Shown here piece after piece: positions 55,703-63,077 of a stretch of DNA of 64,000 nucleotides. Positions within the stretch are counted from its first letter, which is position 1; the number at the start of each line of letters is the position of its first letter. Source of the DNA: Muriicola sp. Z0-33 (GTDB lineage: Bacteria > Bacteroidota > Bacteroidia > Flavobacteriales > Flavobacteriaceae). The stretch lies in the NCBI RefSeq assembly GCF_026126425.1, contig NZ_JAFMPW010000001.1, positions 1-64,000 of the forward strand, read 5' to 3'. The translations under genes were made by a program, and so were the position numbers. Below the pieces are notes generated by a model. It had not been told where the DNA came from. It searched no databases and worked only from the letters and a program-made list of their open reading frames with translations.

Positions 55703-57211
55703 TTATTTCTGATCTGTAAGCTGGTAATTAAGCAAGCTGTCCGCGACTGATCTGTCATTTGCAAGCCGTTGAATTTTGTTCTGCCCGCCCAATTTCCCCA
55801 CAGACTTCATATAGTTGGTAAACCCTCCTTGTTCAATACAGCTTATTTTTAAGGGCTGCAATATTTTACCCTCAATTAAATCAAAATAATAGCTGTTTTG
55901 TTCTTGTAGACTTTTATCCATAACCGATTTAAACAATTCCATATCGCCCGGGAGTTGCTCAAATTCTATTAACCACTCATGGTAAGGCAATTCATCGTCC
56001 TCGGGCGTAATTCTTGGCGCAACGGTAAATTCGTTCACCCTTGCATCTGTGGCAGCAATTGCTGTTTGCATCGCCTCTTCCACCTCTTTGGCTATAACGT
56101 GCTCTCCAAAGGCGGAGATAAAGTGCTTAATTCTTCCTGAAACAATTATTTTAAATGGGAACAAGGAAATAAACTGAACGGTATCTCCAAGGTTATACCC
56201 CCATAAACCGGCATTTGTAGAAATAATCATAACATAATTAACTCCTGTTTTCACATCTTTGAGTGTGATCCTTTTAGGATTGTCGTCAAAAAAAGAATCC
56301 GCTTCGATAAACTCATAGAAAATGCCTGAGTTGAGTAAAAGCAACATGCCTTTCTCATTTTGAGCATCCTGATAGGCAAAAAAACCCTCGCTTGCCGGAA
56401 AGAGTTCTATACTGTCTACTTTTCTCCCTATTAAATTTTCAAATTTGGCCCTATACGGTTCGTAATTGACTCCTCCATAAATAAATAACCTGAAGTTCTG
56501 AAAGAGTTCGCCAATTTTCTTATCGGTCTGTTCTAAAAGACGCTCAAAATACATTTGAACCCAGGAGGGGATACCTGCTATAACAGTCATGTTCTCATCT
56601 ACTGTTTCCGCAATAATACTATTTACCTTTGTTTCCCAATCATCAATACAGTTGGTTTCCCAGCTTGGCAACCTGTTTTTTTGCAAATATTTTGGAACAT
56701 AGTGAGCGGAAATTCCGGAAAGGCGTCCCAATTTTATGCCATTCTTCTCCTCTAGTTCGGGACTGCCCTGTAGAAATATCCATCGTCCGTTAACAAAATC
56801 TGTATTCCCCGTCTCATGAATATAGTTAAGAATCGCATTTCTGGAGGCCTCTACCTGATTTTTTATAGCTTCCGAAGTGATGGGAATATACTTAGCTCCG
56901 GAAGTAGTTCCGGAAGTTTTGGCAAAATAGATGGGTTTCCCCGGCCATAAAATATCGCTCTCACCATTCACCACCCTATTTACGTAAGGTTTTAGGGCTT
57001 CATAATCCCGGACAGGAACATTTGATGCAAAATCGGAGTATGATTTTATGCCATGAAAATTGTGGTCTTTCCCAAAATTGGTATTTTTTGCCCTGCTGAT
57101 TAATTCCCTAAACACTTTTTCCTGTGTGGCAATTGGGTCATTAACCCATTTTGCAGTTTTTTTTGCAACAATATCAGCGAATATCCTAGCGGCGAATGAT
57201 TTCAGGGACAT
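55703..57211 (-). CDS. GH3 auxin-responsive-promoter family protein (acyl-adenylate type)
   Basis: 502 residues. ANL-type adenylating fold of the GH3 family: the ATP-binding loop FAKTSGTTSGAKYIPIT, the middle motif LFPASEGFFAYQ, and the later YNLGDTVQFIS with the ribose-binding Asp. Plant GH3 proteins conjugate acids to amino acids; the bacterial substrates are unknown. It follows the M23 peptidase gene by five bases, so the two are one transcription unit. Confidence 0.93.
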   Translation of the reverse strand: MSLKSFAARIFADIVAKKTAKWVNDPIATQEKVFRELISRAKNTNFGKDHNFHGIKSYSDFASNVPVRDYEALKPYVNRVVNGESDILWPGKPIYFAKTSGTTSGAKYIPITSEAIKNQVEASRNAILNYIHETGNTDFVNGRWIFLQGSPELEEKNGIKLGRLSGISAHYVPKYLQKNRLPSWETNCIDDWETKVNSIIAETVDENMTVIAGIPSWVQMYFERLLEQTDKKIGELFQNFRLFIYGGVNYEPYRAKFENLIGRKVDSIELFPASEGFFAYQDAQNEKGMLLLLNSGIFYEFIEADSFFDDNPKRITLKDVKTGVNYVMIISTNAGLWGYNLGDTVQFISLFPFKIIVSGRIKHFISAFGEHVIAKEVEEAMQTAIAATDARVNEFTVAPRITPEDDELPYHEWLIEFEQLPGDMELFKSVMDKSLQEQNSYYFDLIEGKILQPLKISCIEQGGFTNYMKSVGKLGGQNKIQRLANDRSVADSLLNYQLTDQK

Positions 57212-57216
57212 ACCGT

Positions 57217-58086
57217 TTATTTAAAATCAACGTAATCCAGAGGGTTTACCGGAACCCCATTGGTCCACAGCTCAAAATGTAAATGGGGACCTGTTGTAAG
57301 TTCTCCCGTATTACCTACTGAAGCAACTACTTCTCCTGCCCTCACAATATCCCCCTGAGATTTATTTAGGGATCCATTGTGTTTATAAACAGAAAGTAGT
57401 CCGTCTTTATGTTCAAGTATAATTACATATCCGGTTTCAGCCGTCCATTCAGCAAAAATAACTGTTCCGTTTGCTACAGCTTTAATGGGGGTGTCAACAG
57501 GAGCAACAACATCAACCGCATAGTGTTTTTCATCTGCATCGTATTCCTGTGTTACGGTCCCTGTTAGTGGAGAGAACAGTACTAACGTACTACTCGGATT
57601 GCGGTTTTCGAACAGATTGTATTTATCTTCCAAGGCAACAGATGCCCTGAGTAGCGAGTCCTCCCTTATAGGCGTAAGATCAATAGTAGATGGATCTATT
57701 TTAAATTGCTCAAAAAGGGAATCCCGATTTATTTCGTTGTTCTCTATATCTCCGCGGAGTACCATTCGGATATTATCCAAATACCGATTGGTATAACTTA
57801 ATACATTAACCAGGGAATCTGTTTTATAAGTTAAATCCGTTGCTTGTTGTTTTAAGCGGGTAGATGAATAGCCCGGAATATACTCGCGAAGCGGGGTAAA
57901 CGCAATCAATAGCGTGGTCAGGCCAATAAGCCCTATTATAAATAACGTGCCTGTCACAAAAACATTAAGCCGGCTTAATTTAAAAGAAATTTTTTCTTCA
58001 AAAGTGCTCTCATTAAGAATCACAAGACGATACTTGTGTAAAAGCTTTCTTTTAATTTCCTTTCTTTTCTTTCCTTTTTTTGCCAT
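57217..58086 (-). CDS. M23 family zinc metallopeptidase with intact active site
   Basis: 289 residues from ATG 58086; the frame also opens at TTG 58095. A basic N-terminus precedes one membrane helix (about 45-65) and a coiled segment, then a LytM/M23 domain (about 190-285). The zinc ligands are present: HYAVDVVAP (His and Asp), KHNG and GPHLHFELW. It should cut peptidoglycan peptide bridges in the periplasm. This contrasts with the inactive EnvC-like protein at 7568. A -7 element lies only six bases before the ATG. Confidence 0.94.
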   Translation of the reverse strand: MAKKGKKRKEIKRKLLHKYRLVILNESTFEEKISFKLSRLNVFVTGTLFIIGLIGLTTLLIAFTPLREYIPGYSSTRLKQQATDLTYKTDSLVNVLSYTNRYLDNIRMVLRGDIENNEINRDSLFEQFKIDPSTIDLTPIREDSLLRASVALEDKYNLFENRNPSSTLVLFSPLTGTVTQEYDADEKHYAVDVVAPVDTPIKAVANGTVIFAEWTAETGYVIILEHKDGLLSVYKHNGSLNKSQGDIVRAGEVVASVGNTGELTTGPHLHFELWTNGVPVNPLDYVDFK

Positions 58087-58092
58087 AAAGCA

Positions 58093-58100
58093 CAAAGATA
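58093..58100 (-). promoter_or_regulatory. -7 promoter element for the M23-GH3 pair
   Basis: The minus strand reads TATCTTTG, a perfect TAnnTTTG, six bases before ATG 58086. It overlaps the alternative TTG start, which argues against that start. Confidence 0.55.
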
Positions 58101-58259
58101 AGGTTCGTTTTAAATATTGTAGTGTTTCCCATTTAATTTTAGGAAAGCAGATTCACGTAAGGGGGCGTAAATATCCAAAATAAAATACAAAGTACTTTCC
58201 TAACAATTAAATATATATCTTGGCGTTACTATAATCAGTAAACTAAGAACTTTTTTTAG

Positions 58260-58267
58260 TACATTTG
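58260..58267 (+). promoter_or_regulatory. -7 promoter element for tatA
   Basis: TACATTTG matches TAnnTTTG, 22 bases before ATG 58290. Confidence 0.6.
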
Positions 58268-58289
58268 TTATCCATTTAAATTTAATGCT

Positions 58290-58472
58290 ATGTTATCTTT
58301 AGTTACATTTCTTGCCATTGGGGCTCCACAAATAATATTGGTTGTTGTAGTTGTATTATTACTATTTGGCGGAAAGAAAATACCAGAATTAATGCGAGGT
58401 CTTGGAAGCGGAATCAAAGAGTTTAAAGATGCTTCAAAAGAAGACGAAAAATTAGAGGAGAAAAACGAATAG
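58290..58472 (+). CDS. tatA: Twin-arginine translocase subunit TatA
   Basis: 60 residues: an N-terminal membrane helix ([21 protein letters not shown]), the conserved [20 protein letters not shown] hinge and amphipathic helix, and an acidic C-terminus. It forms the pore for folded proteins with twin-Arg signals. tatC is not adjacent, and a terminator follows, so it is a single-gene unit. TatA and TatE cannot be told apart from this. Confidence 0.96.
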   Translation: MLSLVTFLAIGAPQIILVVVVVLLLFGGKKIPELMRGLGSGIKEFKDASKEDEKLEEKNE

Positions 58473-58501
58473 TCTAATTCTTATTCCTTGAATTTATATG
58501 T

Positions 58502-58532
58502 ACATCTCCGTTTTGGAGGTGTATTTTTTTTG
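58502..58532 (+). terminator. Terminator after tatA
   Basis: ACATCTCC (58502-58509) and GGAGGTGT (58515-58522) pair with one G-U across a five-base loop and are followed by a T run. Confidence 0.8.
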
Positions 58533-59105
58533 TATAAACTTACCCATGCAACATATATACTATTCGGTATTTTTATATCGATAACGATAGTCCTGAACGG
58601 CCTGGACGATATTCAATTGCAGCTTTTTCTGCTAAAAAACTCAGAAAATGTAAAGAATATGGGCATTAACTACATATATGGCCACTTTCACAACAAAAAT
58701 AAATTATTGGGTGCTTCAAATACTACATTTGCTTCAATTAACTGACCAGTAGGACTTTGAAGTTTTTGAAGTGTTTGAAGTAAAAGAAAATAGCAATATT
58801 GAGCGCCTGTCAAAATGGGCACTGTGTTATCCGATCAATTTGGGAAGCAACAGCTGTGTTGATAGTTGTTCCAACCCGAATTGTTTTATGTCTTTACCCA
58901 TAACTATCAGCCTGTTAAAAGAGGCATACGAAACTTCATGTCTCTGCGTTAATTATAAACAGGACGCCATTAGTTCCCGTAAACTGTCCAACCGTCTGAA
59001 GAGAAATGTGGCTGTGATAATCCCGGGAATTGATTCGACCTTACGAATTGAGCTAAAACACCTAATTACCCCAGTCTCCCAATTCCAAGCCCGAAGATTA
59101 TCCTA
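58533..59105. other. Gene-poor region between tatA and the ompA-family gene
   Basis: About 570 bases with no recognisable gene, RNA or promoter consensus. It contains a threefold 9-base repeat (58756-58782) and one open frame on the plus strand, described separately. An open frame at 58488-58745 begins inside the terminator and has no coding character. Confidence 0.6.
58756..58782 (+). repeat. Tandem 9-base repeat, three copies
   Basis: TTTGAAGTT, TTTGAAGTG and TTTGAAGTA follow one another directly, differing only in the last base. In the open frame ending at 59106 they encode FEVFEVFEV. Confidence 0.75.
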
Positions 59106-59106
59106 A
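58771..59106 (+). CDS. Doubtful Cys-containing open frame before the ompA-family gene
   Basis: 111 residues if it starts at GTG 58771; there is no suitable ATG. Six Cys occur (SNSCVDSCSNPNCF, SCLC). Its TAA shares a base with the ATG at 59106 (TAATG), an arrangement typical of coupled genes, but the codon use and composition are not convincing and I know no similar protein. It may be non-coding or the remnant of a gene. Confidence 0.2.
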   Translation: MFEVKENSNIERLSKWALCYPINLGSNSCVDSCSNPNCFMSLPITISLLKEAYETSCLCVNYKQDAISSRKLSNRLKRNVAVIIPGIDSTLRIELKHLITPVSQFQARRLS

Positions 59107-61625
59107 TGAAGCCTACCATGAAAAATATTATTATAGCCTGCGCATTCTTGCTAAGCATTGGAGTAAGTGCACAGGATTTACAAGATAATTCCAGCGTACC
59201 CTCATCCAATGCATATGCATCGGCATTTGAGGACGGCACTACTGGCAATCTTACCAACGAGGCTTCCGAGATTCTTGACCGTGAAACGTTTAAAATAGCA
59301 GCAAAACACAATGATATCCCCACGCGCCTCTTTCAAAGATTAGGTGGAATAAATGATGGTTTTTATCTTATCACTGGGGTTTATAGCAAAGACAAGAATG
59401 CTAAAAAACATGTCAAAAAGCTAAAGAAAAAGAAGATTGAAGCCGCATATTTTAAACATCCGGAAACCAATTTAAGATATGTTTACTTAGAGCATCATAC
59501 CAAAGGGATGACCGCAATTGATGCCACAAACAGCTTTAAGAATTCCAGATATGACGGAGATATATGGATTTTGGAAGTGGCTGAAAGTGTCGCTAATACC
59601 CCTCTTAAACAAGAAACTGCAACTCGCAGTAGTGCCGATAAAACGAAGCGAGATACTTTCTCTAATGGAGCTAAAGCGAGTGATGAAGTAAGGACAACTG
59701 CAAATAAAGATGATGTGCCCAATACCAAGGCCAAGCTGATTCAGAAAGCCGACATATATTTTGACAAAATGTGGTACGCTGAAGCTGCTGAACTTTATGA
59801 AATTGCCTTGGAAAAATACGATGACAGTCAATCTTATGAGGTGATTCAAAAGGCAGGTGATTCGCATTATTTCAACACTAATATGGAAAGAGCATATCAG
59901 TGGTATGATATTTTGTACTCCCGATATGGCAAAGAGATGTCCGCAGATAATCTGTTCAAATACGCACATAGTTTAAAAGGAACAGGTAAATATGCCCGCG
60001 CAAAAAGATTAATGCGTCTTTACAACAAGAAGATAGAAAGCGCTGATGTTGCCAACATCGACAGCAGGGATGCAACTCCTAACGAGGTTGTTTTGGATAA
60101 TATTCTTAGTGCCGAACAGACTTTTGAGATCAAGAACCTGGATATCAATTCAAAATATTCTGATTTTTCACCAATGTTTCACAATGGGGATGAGATGGTT
60201 TTTGCCTCAGCTGCTGATTCTGCCTTTTTTAGTACCAGAAGGTATAAATGGAATAATCAACCTTATCTGGACCTCTATGTTGCCAAAATAAACAAAGAAT
60301 CTGACGAAGTAAGAAATGCTATTAAATTCTCGAAAAAAATCAATACCAAGTACCACGAAGCCTCGGTTACTTTCTCCCCGGACAATACCACTATGTATTT
60401 TACGAGGAACAACTATGGTAAGAAGCTCAAAAGGGATAAAAACGGTATAAATCACTTAAAAATTTACATGTCAAGGAAGGTCGGCGATGATTGGACTGAG
60501 GCTACAGAAGTTTCGTTTAACAGCGATAATTACTCTACAGGACATCCGGCAATGAGCCCGGACGGCAAACAAATGTATTTCGTCTCTGACATGCCCGGTA
60601 GCATTGGTCAGACAGACATATTTGTGGTGGATGTGTTGGGTGACGGACAATTTTCAGAACCCAGAAATCTTGGGCCAGAGATTAATACAGAACAAAAAGA
60701 GATGTTTCCATTTATTAACAACAAGAAACTGTATTTTTCTTCCAACGGTCATGTAGGTCTTGGAGGATTAGACATTTATGAAGTGGCTTTTGATGATGAA
60801 GATGGCTTTCTTGAGGTAAGGAATTTAGGGAAGCCCATAAATAGCAAAGTAGATGACTTTTCTTATATCATAGACGAGGAAACTCAAAAGGGGTTCTTTG
60901 CTTCCAACAGAAGAGGAGGTAAGGGTGATGATGATATATATTCCTTTAAAAGTCTTATTGTTGAGGAAGTAGAAGAAAATGCCATTGCAGGAGTGGTCAC
61001 AGAGCTTGTTACAGGTGAAACTATGCCCGAAGCCCTGGTTATCTTGTTAGACGAGAACAACAGGAAACTTAAAGAAGTAGTTACAGGAGATGACGGCAGT
61101 TTTATTTTTGAGGACCTGGAAGGCACTACCAAATACACCATTAAAACCGTAAAAGGCTCCTATTTTGACGATGAGAAGATAGTTGAAACCAAGAAGAACG
61201 AGGTGGTCAATGCCGATGTCACAATGAAGCGTCTGAAAGAACTGATCGCCATTGAAGACGGAATCAAAAAATTGAAAATAGATATGATCTATTTTGATTT
61301 TGACAAATTTTACATCAGGAATGATGCCTCCAAGGAGCTAGACAAACTGGTAGACGTTATGAACGAGTACGAAGGCATGGTTATCAAAATTGAATCTCAT
61401 ACAGATTCCAGGGGTAACAATGCCTACAACAAGTACTTGTCTGACAAACGAGCCAAGTCTACACGTGATTATCTGATTCGTCAGGGGATATCTCCAGAGC
61501 GTATTGAAAGCGCTATAGGCTACGGAGAGGAAAGACTGCTCAACGAATGCGACGGCAGTGTCAGGTGCAGTGGAACAAAACACCAGCTTAACAGACGTTC
61601 AGAGTTTATAATTGTAAAGATGTAA
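59106..61625 (+). CDS. OmpA-family outer-membrane protein with SPOR-like, TPR, PD40 and regulatory domains
   Basis: 839 residues; ATG 59118 (MKNIII) is an equally good start. Signal peptide about 1-23 (SIGVSAQ). A SPOR-like stretch (about 75-165: FYLITGVYSKDKNAKKHVKKL), TPR-like helices (about 200-310), PD40/WD40-like beta-propeller repeats (about 345-610: MSPDGKQMYFVSDMPGS), a carboxypeptidase-regulatory-like domain (about 630-695), and a C-terminal OmpA domain (about 720-839: IESHTDSRG, LSDKRAKSTRDYL). The OmpA domain binds peptidoglycan. Flavobacteriia have many such proteins, often beside PorP/SprF genes; none is next to this one. Confidence 0.93.
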   Translation: MKPTMKNIIIACAFLLSIGVSAQDLQDNSSVPSSNAYASAFEDGTTGNLTNEASEILDRETFKIAAKHNDIPTRLFQRLGGINDGFYLITGVYSKDKNAKKHVKKLKKKKIEAAYFKHPETNLRYVYLEHHTKGMTAIDATNSFKNSRYDGDIWILEVAESVANTPLKQETATRSSADKTKRDTFSNGAKASDEVRTTANKDDVPNTKAKLIQKADIYFDKMWYAEAAELYEIALEKYDDSQSYEVIQKAGDSHYFNTNMERAYQWYDILYSRYGKEMSADNLFKYAHSLKGTGKYARAKRLMRLYNKKIESADVANIDSRDATPNEVVLDNILSAEQTFEIKNLDINSKYSDFSPMFHNGDEMVFASAADSAFFSTRRYKWNNQPYLDLYVAKINKESDEVRNAIKFSKKINTKYHEASVTFSPDNTTMYFTRNNYGKKLKRDKNGINHLKIYMSRKVGDDWTEATEVSFNSDNYSTGHPAMSPDGKQMYFVSDMPGSIGQTDIFVVDVLGDGQFSEPRNLGPEINTEQKEMFPFINNKKLYFSSNGHVGLGGLDIYEVAFDDEDGFLEVRNLGKPINSKVDDFSYIIDEETQKGFFASNRRGGKGDDDIYSFKSLIVEEVEENAIAGVVTELVTGETMPEALVILLDENNRKLKEVVTGDDGSFIFEDLEGTTKYTIKTVKGSYFDDEKIVETKKNEVVNADVTMKRLKELIAIEDGIKKLKIDMIYFDFDKFYIRNDASKELDKLVDVMNEYEGMVIKIESHTDSRGNNAYNKYLSDKRAKSTRDYLIRQGISPERIESAIGYGEERLLNECDGSVRCSGTKHQLNRRSEFIIVKM

Positions 61626-61651
61626 GCTTCTTAAATCAGGAATAAAAACTT

Positions 61652-61683
61652 AAATCCGCTGTTAGCCAACAGCGGATTTTTAT
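61652..61683 (+). terminator. Terminator after the ompA-family gene
   Basis: AAATCCGCTGTT (61652-61663) pairs perfectly with AACAGCGGATTT (61668-61679) over an AGCC loop, with a T run behind it. Confidence 0.92.
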
Positions 61684-61865
61684 TTGTACAAATCTGGATT
61701 AGTTAGGGAAAATAGTTGTCCGAATACAAAATCGCAGCATTCTGTTTTTATTTTCACAACATGATCCGGCCCATTCACAACAAAGCATTTACGGGAAATA
61801 CCTAATAAAAAGATATAGAGTTATATATAGTAGTATATCTAATTAATAACCATTAATCTGACATT

Positions 61866-62036
61866 ATGAAAAACATTCTACTTCTTAAGGAAATATATCT
61901 CGAGGCCTTTAAAAATCTCGGGAGTGCAATAGTTAAGAATTACTTTAAAATCTTTTCATGGTTCTGCTTTGTAAGCTTTATTATAGTGCTATATGCCTTT
62001 TTATTTAGGGTAGCTACAGGCTTTGCTTTTGACTAA
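61866..62036 (+). CDS. Small single-pass membrane protein, Flavobacteriia type
   Basis: 56 residues, from ATG 61866 to TAA. A charged, amphipathic N-terminus (MKNILLLKEIYLEAFKNLG) precedes one membrane helix (FCFVSFIIVLYAFLFRVA). The frame has a terminator right after it and 240 bases of upstream spacer before it, which supports a real gene. It resembles very short Flavobacteriia proteins I recall as DUF6747, unverified. Function unknown. Confidence 0.65.
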   Translation: MKNILLLKEIYLEAFKNLGSAIVKNYFKIFSWFCFVSFIIVLYAFLFRVATGFAFD

Positions 62037-62052
62037 AGACACAAATAAAATT

Positions 62053-62073
62053 AGCCCTTAGGGGCTTTTTTTA
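62053..62073 (+). terminator. Terminator after the 56-residue protein gene
   Basis: AGCCC (62053-62057) and GGGCT (62062-62066) pair over a TTAG loop, followed by a T run. Confidence 0.7.
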
Positions 62074-62082
62074 TGCCCTGTT

Positions 62083-63066
62083 TTAATTGAATTGAACCGT
62101 TTTAAGAATTGCTTCTAGCTGAAACATATAATCTCTTTTATTCGTAGCTGGAGCAAAAGTAAACCCTTCCAGAACCAATTTTCTGTCGTTCTCACTATCG
62201 TTAATGATATAAGTTAGAAATGGCCCGGCCATGGGGTAGTTCTGCACTTCCCAAATACCCCTCACTTCCACAGCCTTCTTTCCTCCAATCTCTGCAGAAA
62301 ATATATAAGGAGCAAACGCTTTTTCAGTGGCCATATAAGTTGTTTTATTAGGGATATCAGGTCCTGGGATATACTTCTTCCCTATTGAATCTCGCATTTT
62401 CACAATGTCTCCTACAAAAGTAGATTCGTCTGAAAAACTCTCGGAGGGCATTTCATAAGCAATTATATTCATGTTGCCCTTGGGAATTTCCATATCAATC
62501 CATACGAAGTTGTCTTCTTGTTTCCCTACAGTATATAAAGAGGGCATTTTCAGTGTAATATTGAATTTATCCTCCAGGACTTTTTCTTTATTTAGCGACC
62601 TCTCAAATCTTTTTTGTTCCTCTTTGATTTCCATTTGCCTTATCGCGGCAATAATTTGATCCGAAGTGTCCTCTATGTTCTGTATGATTTCTTCCCTGGT
62701 TGTTCCCTTAATGACTGCAACCTTTTGCGGACTCGCATAAAGATCTGTTTTAATATGAGCGATATTCACAGTATCCAGACCCACAAAGAGTACAGATCGT
62801 CTATGCCTGGTCTGTCCCGAAAAGACCCTTTGAGGCATGTGATTTATTGTAAATTTAGCCTCGTCCCATGTAAGGCCAACAATTGGTGCCGCAAAATGCT
62901 CTCTTACCTTATCGCCTATTTCACTTTCCCAAAGATGCGTCTCCATAACTACCACAAGGTTATTAATGGCGCCAAGAGATGCTGGTTTATAAACTTTCTT
63001 GTTTTTCTCTTCACATGATGTGGCTATAACGAGAAGAAGGATAAATAGCGTTCCAAATTTTTTCAT
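62083..63066 (-). CDS. DUF4837 family lipoprotein
   Basis: 327 residues with lipobox ATSC and Cys18. The mature protein matches DUF4837 as I recall it: NNLVVVMETHLWESEIGDKVREHF near the N-terminus and a repeat-like second half (FNITLKMPSLYTVGKQEDNFVWI). Such proteins are common in Bacteroidota and of unknown function. It follows the lytic transglycosylase gene by 11 bases, so a role in cell-wall turnover is possible by position. Confidence 0.87.
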   Translation of the reverse strand: MKKFGTLFILLLVIATSCEEKNKKVYKPASLGAINNLVVVMETHLWESEIGDKVREHFAAPIVGLTWDEAKFTINHMPQRVFSGQTRHRRSVLFVGLDTVNIAHIKTDLYASPQKVAVIKGTTREEIIQNIEDTSDQIIAAIRQMEIKEEQKRFERSLNKEKVLEDKFNITLKMPSLYTVGKQEDNFVWIDMEIPKGNMNIIAYEMPSESFSDESTFVGDIVKMRDSIGKKYIPGPDIPNKTTYMATEKAFAPYIFSAEIGGKKAVEVRGIWEVQNYPMAGPFLTYIINDSENDRKLVLEGFTFAPATNKRDYMFQLEAILKTVQFN

Positions 63067-63077
63067 ATAGGTTTAAA

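Noticed and set aside
58488-58745. 85-codon open frame after tatA
   Set aside because: It begins within the tatA terminator hairpin and has no family resemblance or plausible start.
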